Origin: Kingdonia uniflora | Lineage: Eukaryota; Streptophyta; Magnoliopsida; Ranunculales; Circaeasteraceae | Assembly (NCBI GenBank): GCA_014058105.1 | Contig: JACGCM010002659.1 | Coordinates: 310,001 to 374,000 of the forward strand | DNA: 64,000 nucleotides | Reading direction: 5' to 3' | Shown: piece by piece, positions 23,739 through 34,066 of the stretch | Layout: each line of letters opens with the position of its first letter | Numbering within the stretch: the stretch's first letter is position 1 | The notes under the pieces: generated by a model | Told to the model about the DNA's origin: nothing | The model's input: only the letters and a program-made list of their open reading frames with translations | Databases searched by the model: none | Made by a program: the position numbers and the translations under genes

Positions 23739-23837
23739 AAATTATGAGAATAAATACTAGTTTTTGTCATCTTTGCAAAATCAGACCCAATGAACAATAA
23801 ATTGCAAAATCGATAATAGCAAGAGACAAAATCATAT

Positions 23838-26328
23838 TTGCCCCTACTAAAGTAGCAATAGCACTAAGATTATCGCATAGGATAGTAGGTGGAGATCGTA
23901 GGAAAACTCTAAGATCCCGAAGAATATAACAATTCCATGTAACTTTAGCCACAGTGATGGCTAAAGACCGATATTCGAATTCGGCACTAGACCGTGAAAT
24001 CGTCGGTTGTTTTTTAGCGCTCCATGAAATTAGATTTCGCCCGAGAAATACAGCAAAGCCTGAAGTAGATCTTCGAGTATCCGGACACCCACCATAATCT
24101 ACGTCAGAGTACGCTAGGAGACGTGTAGGACTTTATGGATAAATATTAAGTCCAAAGGTAAGAGTACCTTTAACGTATCGTAAAATACGTTTGACGACTT
24201 AAAAATGCTCGATAGTTGGGCCATGTATATACTAACATACAGAGTTCACGCTATGAGCTAGATCTGGTTGTGTGATCACGAGGTATTATAGAGCACCCAC
24301 ATTAGATCGATACATTATTATATCTGAAAACAACTCACCTTCCATAGACAACTTTTGACTCACCACCATTGGCGTGGAGAGTGGTTTAGAATCTTCCAAA
24401 GAAGCTCGGGTAAGCAAGTCAATCGCATATTTGGTATGACTTAGAAAGAGATCGGATGACGTGTATTGGACCTCAATTCCTAAGAAATAATGAAGAGGGC
24501 CTAAGTCCTTCATTGTGAACTCACGTCCAAGGCATTTAATAAATTTGGTGACCATCGCTGAGCTACTACCTGTAAGAATAATATCATCCACATATACTAG
24601 AAGAAACATCACACATAACCGATGCCGGTATACAAAGAGCGAGGAGTCAGCACTACTGCAAATAAATCCGACCTTATGAAGAAAAGAGCTAAGACGAGCA
24701 TGCCAAGCTCTCGGAGCTTGTTTGAGACCATATAGAGCTTTATGCAAACGACATACATTAGTCGAATATTGTGGATCAACATATCCCGGAGGTTGGTCCA
24801 TGTAAACCTCCTCATTGAGCGCACCATATAAAAAGGCATTTTTGATGTATAATTGTTGAATTTCCCAACGAGATGTAGTTGCCAAAGAAAGTATAAGACG
24901 AATGGTAGTAGGTTTCACTACTGGACTGAATGTTTCATCATAATCCAAGCCATGAAGTTGATTATATCCTTTAGCTACAAGTCTTGCCTTGCAGCGATCA
25001 ACGGATCCATCGGGTAAAAGTTTTGTTTTAAATACCCAACGACATCTAACAACGTTCATATTAGGCGTGCGGCGTACAAGGGACCAAGTTTTGTTGTGAT
25101 GTAAGGCTTGTATCTCATCATCCATCGCTGCAATCCACTCAGGATGTTTTGAAGTATACTTAAAACCACGGGGTTCTTTAAGAGCGATTAAAGCAGCAAA
25201 AAAGGTAGATTTTGGATGAGACTCGCATATTGGATGGGATGTGGACGCATGAAAAGTTTTTGGCTTAAAAATTCCATTTTTTTCCTCTAGTGACCATGGG
25301 ATGTGAGATGATTTGAGATGCTACATGAGAAGGATGAGTATTTGAACTGAGGTGATTGTTTGAACTGGCTAAAGGCTCATTCAATTGTTGTGTATGTCCT
25401 ATAGGAGAACTTTGATGAGGAGATGCAAACATTGGTAATACGAGTAAAGGTGAAGTAGTACCCATTGGAGTTTCATCAACTGTACATAGTGGTGAAATAT
25501 GGGAAAGTATTTGAGGTTCATCATTATTAGTACTTGGTGTACATGTAACAGATTGTCTAGGTTGCTTGGATGTTGAACTAGCAGGTAAATTATTATCCGA
25601 CTCGGATTGTGACAAGTGAGGTGAATCATATGGTTCAATAAATGTGGCATAATCTTTAAAAGAAGCAAGAGGTGAAGGAAATGTGCCTGCAAACGGAAAG
25701 TTAGTTTCATAAAAAATAACATGCCTTGATATGTAAACACGCTTGGTTTCACGATTAAGACATCGAAAACCTTTATGAATAAGACTATATCCCATAAATA
25801 TGCAAGGTGCACTTTTAGGTGCTAGTTTATACGGAGCATAATCATGAAGGTATGGGTAACATAAACATCCAAAGGTACGAAACATGGAGTAAGAGGGTTC
25901 TTTACCATACAAAATTGCATACGGTGAAGCGTGTTGGAGAATCGGTGTTGGAAGACGGTTGATGATATAAGTTGCTGTGGAGAAAGCCTCAACCGAAAAA
26001 GAAGAAGGTACACGAGCATGGAAAAGAAGAGTAAGACCTGTTTTGGTTATATGACGATATTTCTGTTCTGCTCGACCATTTTGGCTTGTGTGTATGGACA
26101 TGAAACACATTTTTCGATGCCGCACATAGATAGATGGTTAAAAAAATTTGATTCCGTAAATTCCGTACCTCCATCGCATTGAAAAGATTTGATAGTGGTA
26201 TTAAACTGATTTTTGACTAACTTTTGATAACGAATAAATGCGTTGAAAAAATCGGATTTGAGTTTTAATGGATAAAACCACGCGAAAGCCGTGAGTAGAT
26301 GAAGTTGGGGACGGACCCCATAAATCAC
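23838..26328 (-). pseudogene. Copia pol: integrase, reverse transcriptase, RNase H (broken)
   Basis: Integrase is split over two frames: 26328-26047 has the DGGTEF acidic site, and 26125-25265 the QNGRAEQ part with the third acidic residue and the long linker to RT. Reverse transcriptase (25125-24286) has RCRWVFKTK, RLVAKGYNQ, the LVYVDDIIL catalytic box and KYAIDLL, but the usual LDIKNAFLHG reads LYIKNAFLYG, so the first catalytic Asp is replaced by Tyr. RNase H remains can be read to about 23840 (GCPDTR, then VTWNCYILRDLRVFLRS and CDNLSAIA) across stops. The pattern suggests the Ale-like part of Copia, by recall only. Confidence 0.85.
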
Positions 26329-26361
26329 AATGTATCATTTGCAAAGGAAAAGAGCTACGTT

Positions 26362-28474
26362 TCAAATTAATACTAAAAGGGAGTCGATGACTCTTTCCAA
26401 GTTGACAACTATGACAAACGGTATGTTCGGACTGAATATGAGAATGGTCCAAACAAATAACCCTTTTTTATTTAATGACTCAACAATTTTAGGTAATAAA
26501 TGGCCTAATCGATTATGCCAAACATTTGAAGTGGCTTTCATACGTTTGTCTTCCAAAAAGCTAATAAAGGTTTGTGGTTCATGACTCAAAGTATATAGGC
26601 CTCCTTTGCTCTTACCGGTTCCCAACACCTTCCCCGTGTGAAGATCCTGTATGGCAAAATCAGAAGGAGTAAAAGTGATAGAACAATTATTGTAAAAAGT
26701 GGCTTTACTCACTGAAAGTAAATTTTTCGCAATAGAAGGAACGAGTAAAACATCTTGCAAAGAAAATGAACCAGAAGAAGTATGGAAAGTGATTAAACCA
26801 GTATGTGTAATAGGCAAAGATGATTCATTTCCGACCATCACCTTATCGCAACCAAAGTAATGAGTAATATGATTGAGTTTACCTGCATCATTAGTGATAT
26901 GGGATGTTGCTCCACTATCGGGATACCAATCAGGATGATTCGGATCATTGACAGTAAAGGAGGAAAATGTTTGTGATAAGTTTGTTGCCGGATAAGCGTG
27001 GTTGAATCTTTTATTGCAGTCAGCATACAAGTGCCCACTTTTGCCACAAAGCTGACACACTACACCGGAAGTGAAGACATTTTGTGAACCAGTTCGCTGG
27101 TTATTAGAAGGTGGTGCACGATGTCTCTCATTTGATATAAACTGAGATCCTTCTGTAAAGTTACCACGGTTATAATGGTTACGATAACCGTAACTGTTAG
27201 GTTGAGAGAAATTATTTCGACCTCCTCCACGTCCAAATCTGCCTCTATTATAACGTCCTCCGTGTGCTGAATGACCTCCACCCCGTTGAGCGGTAAATAC
27301 CACATCATGTGTTGATTGATCATTAAGTGATTTGATAAATAAATCATGGCTTACTGCCTTCGGGACAGCTTCTATAAGAGGAGGTAATGGAGTTAGTGAC
27401 ATTAATGAAATAGAAAAAGTGGAATAGTCAGATCCCAAACCTCTTAATAACCAATGAACTTTGTCCGTTTTAGGAACGTGACATCCCATCGCTGCAAGTT
27501 GATCACAAGCGCTCTTGAACTTTCGAGCAAATTCACCAACAGTCTTAGAACCTTTCTTCATCGTCTGAAGCTCATCTTTGAACTGAATTTCTCTTGTCTT
27601 GGACTTTTGTGAAAAGTCTCATCAAGCGCTTTCCAAACATCGCGTGAGGTGGTTATACCTAGGGATGTCAATGGATCGGATTGGATTCAGATTGATGCAA
27701 ATCCGAATCCAATCCAATCCAGTCCAAAACTATTTTCGGAGGTCCGAATCCGAAATCCGATCCGACCATTATTTTATTTGATGAATAAAATTGTGGATGC
27801 ATAGGCTTGAACCCATGACCATTCATGGGTTTTAAGAACTAAGTACCACTTAGCCACAAAGCTAGATGTGTTATATTATATTTTCTTATTGTATATAATA
27901 TATTTCTAATAGTTGTAGAACATTAACATTGATAAAATATAAATATATTGGTATATAACTTCGGATCGGATATTTATCGGATTGGACTAGGCACCATCCG
28001 AATCCAATCCGAAATTATTTTGGATGTTCCTTATTCGGATCGGATCGGATTCGGATCGGAAAAAATGACATCCATATCCTAAAAAGGAATCGGATGTCGG
28101 ATCGGATTTTGGATTATATCCAATCCATTGACAGCCCTAGTTATACCCAACACCTCGCTCATAGCTTCCTCGCTAAGCGAAGAATTGATCAAGCTTAGAA
28201 CAAGTTGATCACATATTTTCCAAGATTTAAAGTCTGGATTTTTAACCTCCTTATTATCTTTATCCACCATCGTTTCTGGAGGAGGAGCTACGGATCCATC
28301 TACGTAGCCAAAAAGGTCTTGACAAGTCAAGAGATGGATGAACTAATTTTGCCATAAGAGATAGTTGTTCGCCTCGAGTTTAACGGACAACATGTGCACC
28401 ATCGTATTGAATGTAATAGGAGTCGAAAAAATTGAGTTTGTGGATCGAACGCCCTCTGGATTTGTAGGAGCCAT
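26362..28474 (-). pseudogene. Copia gag-protease (interrupted by a hAT MITE)
   Basis: Gag starts with ATG at 28474, has an in-frame TAG at codon 44 (28343-28345), runs to about 28140, is split by the MITE at 27660-28139, and continues at 27561-26362. The continuation carries a Gly/Arg/Asn-rich stretch, a zinc knuckle CQLCGKSGHLYADC, the protease motif WYPDSGATSHIT and the GAG_pre-integrase pattern (WHNRLGH), with its CHSCQLGKSHRLPF part in another frame at 26452-26201. It encodes the capsid and protease parts of the element; it is dead through insertion, stop and frameshift. Confidence 0.82.
27652..28147. mobile_element. hAT-family MITE (480 bp) with an internal tRNA-like segment
   Basis: The element is 27660-28139, with a perfect 8-bp target duplication GTTATACC (27652-27659 and 28140-28147), as expected for hAT. 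Termini are TAGGGATGTCAATGGAT on the left and, reverse-complemented, TAGGGCTGTCAATGGAT on the right (16 of 17). The subterminal parts are full of GGATCGGAT-type repeats in both arms. The middle (about 27792-27866) contains, on the minus strand, an A-box-like TGGCTAAGTGGT (27845-27856) and a B-box-like GGTTCAAGCC (27804-27813). It has no coding capacity. Confidence 0.93.
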
Positions 28475-28689
28475 TGTAGTACTAACCTTACAGCTCTGAC
28501 ATCATAAACAGGTTTAAGAAACCTTAGTAAAATTATGAAAGGGAGAAGATATAATTGGTGTGTTTTTCTCAATGAAAAAAACACCAAGAACAATGTCTTA
28601 TTTATAAATGTTTATACCTAGATTTATTTAGATATGTTTACAAATATAGAGTACAAATATATACACATAATATTTAGCAAAGATCTAAT

Positions 28690-29010
28690 TTTGAATTATA
28701 ATCTTCTTCCCCTGATTGAAGGCACGGAGATGTTATTACCAACATTGGCATTACTTTCCTTAATAAGTTATATTGGTTAATGCATATTCTGTCACCATCA
28801 GTTTTATTATTTGACATTTGTTTACTGTTCTCGAGGGTTAGGTAAAGAGTGCGATTCACACGAGTTCGTTTAGCTTTTGGTGTCAAAAACCATTCATATT
28901 CCTCAAACACTCTCTTCATGTACGACCACTGCAAAACCACAAAAATCATCCCGTTTTCTACAAATCGTGTGTGCGATTGACGAGCGTAAAAACCGTCATA
29001 GTCGCACAAA
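28690..29010 (-). other. Open frame of unknown origin at the left of the Mutator block
   Basis: A minus-strand open frame of 111 codons (28674-29009) reads FVENGMIFVVLQWSYMKRVF and EYEWFLTPKAKRTRVNR, and lies between the Copia 5' LTR and the tandem array. It has no motif that I recognise. It could be a remnant of a further cargo exon or chance. Confidence 0.25.
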
Positions 29011-29039
29011 CCATTTTCTCAAAAATCACTGGCAAATCA

Positions 29040-30340
29040 TCTGTGTGTTTGTGTAATTTTAGTATTATATAAGTGGCAAATCATCTCTGTCACTACTGCC
29101 TACCAGGTGTTTTTTCTTCTTCCACAATCAAAGTATGTTATATAAGTGGCAAATTATTACTAACAAATGACAAATTTTTTATAATTAATTTTTTTAACTT
29201 CAAATGATGTCTATTATCATACAGACAAGATACAAATGTTCAAAGAACCAAATCGACCATTGTTAGTTAGCAAATGATAAATTATATATAACAAATGATA
29301 AATCATAGTCAAAAAATGACAAATCATAGTCAACAAATGAAAAATCTTTTATAACAAATGAATAGTCATGTTTTTAAGAATTCACATTGTCTACTTAAAA
29401 ACAATCACAATTCATTTGAACCAAATCGACCATTCACTTACATCAAATGTTGTCTATCTACAAAATAAATAATATATAACGAATAATTGCTTTTAAGATA
29501 ACAAATGGCAAATACCTGATAATAAATGCCAAATAATATATAACGAATGATATATCATAAATAACAAATGACAAATCTCTCATAACAAATGCCCAATCAT
29601 ATATAACGAATGATATATCATGGATAACAAATGACAAATCTCATATTGCAAATGCCAAATCAAATATAACGAATAATATTTCATAGATAACAAATGACAA
29701 ATCTCTCATAACAAATGCCTAATCATATATAGCGGATGATATATCATGGCTAACAAATGACAAATCTATTATTACAAATGCTAAATTCCCTCCAAAAACC
29801 GAGCCACTAAAAAAACCTAATAAAATCTCTTCCTCATCACCATCATTCGCATCATCATCATCAGCATCACCACCACCTCCCTCCAATAATTCTCGGTCAT
29901 CCTCGACGTTGAAGTCCTCTCTGGGACATTCGCCCTAGGTGTAGTCAGCTGGTTTCTCCCTCTCATCACTATAAATCTGACAAACATCAATCGATGTGTC
30001 TCTCCCTCTCTTCCCCTAGTAACCACACTAGACACATAGCCAAATCATTTATAGCAAATGAAAAATCTTGTATAAAAAAAGTCAAATCATAATTAACAAA
30101 TGATAAATTATAGACAACAAATTTCTTATAACAAATGACAACAAATTTCTGATAACTAATGCCAAATCATATTTAAAAAATGATAATTCTATGATAACAA
30201 ATGCCAAATCATAAATAAAAAATAAATAATAAATTACAATCTAACTATACAGACTAGCCATTCTAACAAATATGTACTATACGAATGGCAAAGAAGGACT
30301 AACAAATGAGAAAGATTGTATAAATTAATGATATTAATTG
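29040..30340 (+). repeat. ACAAATGA-motif region (left part of the Mutator block)
   Basis: The octamer ACAAATGA and near variants (AACAAATGCC, AACGAATGAT) recur every ~20 bp over 1.3 kb. The centre is a regular 63-bp array; the flanks are more decayed. A minus-strand acidic frame (about 30000-29817, EDDRELLEGG and a run of Asp/Glu) interrupts it at 29800-30030. The same motif appears across the block up to 38110, in the opposite orientation at the right end. Confidence 0.85.
29500..29790 (+). repeat. 63-bp higher-order tandem array built from 21-bp subunits
   Basis: Units start at 29500, 29563, 29626, 29689 and 29752, exactly 63 bp apart; the last is incomplete. Each unit divides into three related 21-bp monomers, starting AACAAATGACAAATC, AACAAATGCCCAATC and AACGAATGATATATC. 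Identity between equivalent positions in successive units is higher than between monomers of one unit, the definition of higher-order repeat structure. No spacer-like unique sequence occurs. Confidence 0.92.
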
Positions 30341-30452
30341 TGTATAACTTAGAGTACCTTCCCAGAACTCATTGGGCACAAAAAAAGTAAGAAACTTTCA
30401 TTAGCTCGAATATTGTACAACTTTAATTTGCATTGCCTTAATTTATATCAGT

Positions 30453-30866
30453 TTATGCACTCGGAGGTGGTGGCGGTGGTCGGTCTCCCCTACCACCACC
30501 ACCGTCTCCTCCTCTGTAGCCCCCACCACCCCACCATCTCTTCTTCTGATCCTACTCAGGGTACCGATTAGACATCATCGAACACATATCAGCTGCTTCA
30601 TCTGTAATTGTAACAACATCCTCTGTCAGAAGACGCAGACCAATTCTCCTCCCGTGCTCCGACGTTACCATATAGTAAAAGCGTTACATTCGATAATAAT
30701 CATTGTTCGCCTTTTCCACCTGTTCATACGTCATCCCATGGAAGGTAGGACGCACTAAAATGGGAGTATGAAGCTCAAGGGCCTGGGCCCCAAAGTATCA
30801 AAGCCGCAGCTCTTGTATCTTGGCAAGAAACCTAGCCTCGTACGCTTGGCTTATGGTGGTCACCAT
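30453..30866 (-). pseudogene. Cargo pseudogene with Gly-rich/Pro tail, three in-frame stops
   Basis: From ATG at 30866 a single minus-strand frame runs 137 codons to a TAA at 30453-30455, broken by TGA (30798-30800), TAA (30684-30686) and TAG (30552-30554). It reads MVTTISQAYEARFLAKIQEL, LELHTPILVRPTFHGMTYEQ, TSEHGRRIGLRLLTEDVVT and ends in GGGGYRGGDGGGG then PPPPPPSA. Each stop differs from a sense codon by a single C-to-T change (CGA, CAA, CAG), consistent with deamination of methylated cytosine. The family is unknown to me. It lies between the tandem array and the GRF-finger ORF on the same strand and may be a downstream exon of that gene. Confidence 0.6.
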
Positions 30867-31303
30867 CTTCTTCACAGTGTACTTTCCAAATAAGATTAAA
30901 TAAGGAATAAATAAGTAATTGCCGAATAAACAACATCAGTATTTAATGCTGAGTCAAATCCCAATGTCAAATTTAGTTCAGCACAGTAGTATTTAATGTT
31001 GGCGAAACCCATTGAAAATGATGAAGAAACATTGGAAAAGTATTTATTATTTAATGAAATATATGTTATCCAATAATAAGCCATTTGTCATTTGTTTTAT
31101 GGTCTTTGTCATTTATAATCCATAAATTATATGGTATTATTAAAATTTTGTCATTTGTTATTTATGATTTAGCATTTGATCCTTAAGAACTTAACATTCT
31201 AATGCCAAAAATTAACGTCACTAAAAATAAAACATATTACACTTTACTCCTACATATTTCTCTACTTGTTAAGATCTAGAGATTTTAACTTGGACAAAAA
31301 ATC

Positions 31304-31699
31304 TTACAGCATCTCCGTTCTGACCTCCGAGATCCTTAGTTGAGTGTAAGTTTCAAATGTAATAGTGTCGAGGTTTTGATTGCTCCCTTGGCAAGAATTT
31401 GTGACGTATTCCGCCGTTGATGACTGCAGTCTTTTAGAATCATCGGGTGTAGAGGATTCTCGAAACCAAGTTTTGAACTGACAATAGTATTGTGGGCAAT
31501 GGTAGAATCTCTTACCAGGCAGTTTAGAGACTCTGCAAATGAGACAACAATCGCACCATTTCACCTCATCTACCCACGCCCACAAACCACACCTACCAAT
31601 TTTGCAAGTGCATTGACAGAACCAGCGGTTAAGGTTGAGGCTTGTGCGTGAGAGACGAAGATCATAATTTTTACCGCACCAGCAAATAAGAGAATGCAT
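31304..31699 (-). CDS. GRF-type zinc-finger protein (131 aa), transposon cargo
   Basis: The open frame from ATG at 31699 has CWCGKNYDLRLSRTSLNLNR followed by WFCQCTCK and CGLWAWVDEV, the layout of a GRF zinc finger (CxCG..., a TS..NPGR-like stretch, C..., then C.fF.WvDE). A second finger-like stretch follows: CDCCLICRVSKLPGKRFYHC and CQFKTWF. Two GRF-like fingers in tandem are plausible. GRF fingers occur in nucleic-acid-binding proteins and in many plant proteins of the At4g04775 type that are common in transposon-rich DNA (family knowledge). It is divergent from the coiled-coil ORF at 32088 across a 390-bp gap. It may be only the first exon of a larger gene; expression is unknown. Confidence 0.6.
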   Translation of the reverse strand: MHSLICWCGKNYDLRLSRTSLNLNRWFCQCTCKIGRCGLWAWVDEVKWCDCCLICRVSKLPGKRFYHCPQYYCQFKTWFRESSTPDDSKRLQSSTAEYVTNSCQGSNQNLDTITFETYTQLRISEVRTEML

Positions 31700-32087
31700 C
31701 GTTGGTAGGGAAGTATGTAATGCTTAAGAACTTGAAGCAAGTGTACAGGTTATGTAGTATAAGGTTATGACAAGCTATTTATAAAGAAATGAAAATTAGC
31801 ACATCACGATGATACCCTTGGTCACAACAAATGTCATATCTCTGCCTTTAAAGCCAACAGATTCTTGCCTTTACAGAAGATGTGACAAGTTATTCTTAAA
31901 GCTAACTTTGATTACGTTTTCAACAAGTTATCTAACCAAAACATCAACGTGATCCCCGCCACTCTAAATACTAAGCCCTAAACCCTGCCACGCATGATTC
32001 AAAGTCCTAATTCTCCCAAGTATAAAAAATGAAAAAAAAACCCTAAACTAAAGCTCTAACCCTTAACTCTTTAAAACTTCTCAAGAA

Positions 32088-32517
32088 ATGTCACACTCCC
32101 GCTCCACTCGATTTAGCTGTGCCTCTTCCAGTACCCCTCAAGATTGGTTTGAGGCGGTAGGGATTGAGGAAGATCAGGTTGACGAATGTCTATTCACGTT
32201 GAATAGAATTTACCTAATTGAGAAGAATGTCACCGGTGAGAAGGTGCTACTGCTGAAAGAGCATTACGAAGAGTTCAAAGAGAAATTAGGAGAACTCGAT
32301 GAAATAGATGAAGAACTGAATAAAATTATACAAAAAAAAGCGTTCTGAAGGGTTCAAGTTTCATATCCGCTTCTTGGAAGATCAGCTTTGCGTCCTAAAG
32401 TTAGACCGAGATGAGCACAAGAAATTGTGGGAGGAGTCGGCCTGTAAAATTAGCTGTCTCGAATAGAAGATCATGGCTATGGAACGTGATCAGAATTCTT
32501 CAAGTGAGGAGTTGTGA
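32088..32517 (+). pseudogene. Small coiled-coil protein, copy 1 (frameshift at A8 run)
   Basis: The frame opens at ATG 32088 (after a leader with telo-box-like ACCCTAAAC) and encodes an acidic, heptad-rich peptide: DWFEAVGIEEDQVDECLFTL, LKEHYEEFKEKLGELDEIDE. An eight-A run near 32332 puts the remainder out of frame; the conserved rest (FKFHIRFLEDQLCVLKLDRD, HKKLWEE) can be read one frame over to TGA at 32515-32517, with an extra TAG at 32464-32466. It is homologous to 33087-33498 throughout, including the 5' leader, so the two are a tandem duplication. I see coiled-coil character but no named family. Confidence 0.6.
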
Positions 32518-33086
32518 ACATTTGGGTTGTTTCTAGTTTTTTTATTTATTTATTATTGTTCGGATGTTTCTTTTGTATGAACATTTCTTTTATTTCGTTT
32601 CAGTTTTTCGCTAGGGAAGATCCATCAGATCTAATGATATAAGGAAACCAAACCAATGATAAAGAGTTCATCAACAATGGTAGATAAATATTGAACTTAA
32701 CAAAACTCGTGATAACATTTGAACAAACAAATGATAAATTATGGTTATAAAATGACAGGTCTGGAAAGATATAATGATATATAGCTTAACAACAAATACA
32801 AACTTATCTTCAACATATGACAAATCGATGTGGCAAGTAATGATAATTGATTAGACAACTCAGTTTAAATACTCATTTTACTTACGTGTAGAACAAGAAA
32901 TGACGGCGCCGAACCAAGTAATAATAATTTTTACCTTATTCTCTACTCTTTCCAATACATTAAACTCCTCTTATAAAAGTTTTACATTTAAATAAACTAT
33001 TATATACTCTTTAACTATTCAAACCCTAAACCCTAAACTCTTTTCAACTTCTGAAGAAAAATATCGCACTCCACTCGAGTTAGCTA

Positions 33087-33498
33087 TGTCTATTCGAGCA
33101 CTCCATACGATTAGTTTAAGTCGGTAGAGATGCAAGAAGATCAGCATGACCAACGTCTCTACAAATTAAATAGACTATGTCTAATGGATAAGGATGTCTC
33201 CGATGAGAAGACACAAATACTGAAAGAGCATTACGAAGACTTCAGGGAGAAATTAGGAGCGTTCGATTATATCCAGGATGAACTGCATCAAATTATAGCA
33301 AAGATAGATCAGCGTTTTTAAGAGTTCAAGTTCCATATGCGCTTCTTGGAAGATCAACTCTGCGGCATAAAGTTGGACCGGGATGAGCACAAGAAACTGT
33401 GCGAAGAGTCAGCTTCTAAGATTAGTTGTCTCGAGCAAAATATCAAGGCTTTGGAGAGCGATCTGGAATGTAAGGAACGTGATCAGGAAGAGTTGTGA
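33087..33498 (+). pseudogene. Small coiled-coil protein, copy 2 (start codon lost)
   Basis: The copy aligns with 32088-32517: KLNRLCLMDKDVSDEKTQIL, LKEHYEDFREKLGAFDYIQD, then an in-frame TAA at 33319-33321, then FKFHMRFLEDQLCGIKLDRD, EHKKLCEES and ISCLEQNIKALESDLECKER to TGA 33496-33498. The codon matching the ATG of copy 1 reads ATA, so the next usable Met is at 33130. The A8 frameshift of copy 1 is absent here, and the TAG of copy 1 corresponds to CAA here. The two copies therefore decayed independently after duplication. Confidence 0.6.
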
Positions 33499-33639
33499 AC
33501 ATTTGTTTTTTTGGTATTTAGTTTGTTCATTTTTTGTGTTAACTAGTACTTTGCCTATGTATGAATGAAAAGATGTTTTGTTTGGTGTTATTTCATTTGC
33601 TTTTTGCTGTTAAGTAATGGTTTCCATTTGGTATGTGGC

Positions 33640-34060
33640 AAACAAAGCAATCACAGTTCTGTAAGAAAATAATGATGATATAGGGGGGTCAAGTTTAATA
33701 ATGAACTTAACAATACTGAAGATAAAAATTCAACAGACAATAAAAAATTCTTGGCGCATAATGAAATAATAAAAATCAACATATGGGAAATTCTTTGAGA
33801 ACAAATGACAGTTCTGAAAATAAAAATGATATCATGGAAACAAACAAATGAGAAAGTATTCATACACAAATGACACTTCAGAAGCAAATAATGAGATCAT
33901 ACAAACAAACTAATGATATATTCTCCGTGTACAAATGACTGTTCGATGCTAAATAATTATACAATGGAAACAGACAAATGACAGTTACATTTAGACGAAT
34001 GATGAATTGTATAACATTGACGATAAAAATCATAGAAATAAATGATACATAGAGTGCCCA
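33640..34060. repeat. Dispersed ACAAATGA motifs between cargo and transposase
   Basis: Copies of ACAAATGA/AAACAAATGA recur roughly every 20-45 bp (for example near 33803, 33843, 33867, 33930, 33975). The tract separates the duplicated coiled-coil copies from the transposase gene and belongs to the same repeat family as 29040-30340. Confidence 0.8.
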
Positions 34061-34066
34061 AAATCA

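Larger units (their letters stand above)
23838..28680 (-). mobile_element. Decayed Ty1/Copia retrotransposon, 3' truncated, with nested hAT MITE
   Basis: Domain order on the minus strand is gag, zinc knuckle, protease, integrase, reverse transcriptase, RNase H, i.e. Copia. A primer-site-like TGATGTCAGAGC (28493-28504) precedes the gag ATG (28474), and an AT-rich 5' LTR seems to run from about 28505 to 28680. The RNase H part ends near 23838 within the Copia RNase H core (after CDNLSAIA), where the outer block's terminal repeat begins, so the 3' end and 3' LTR are missing. A 480-bp hAT MITE interrupts gag. Frameshifts and stops make it inactive. Confidence 0.85.

Noticed and set aside
27792..27866. 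tRNA gene inside the hAT MITE
   Set aside because: Box-like motifs only; stems mispair and it sits within a MITE.
23739..28680. Treating the Copia as the owner of the 44-bp inverted repeat
   Set aside because: Copia LTRs are direct repeats; the 44-bp sequence is inverted and its right copy is next to Mutator DNA.
29040..30340. Regularly spaced repeats resembling a CRISPR array
   Set aside because: Units are contiguous 21/63-bp monomers with no unique spacers, no cas genes and a plant nuclear context.
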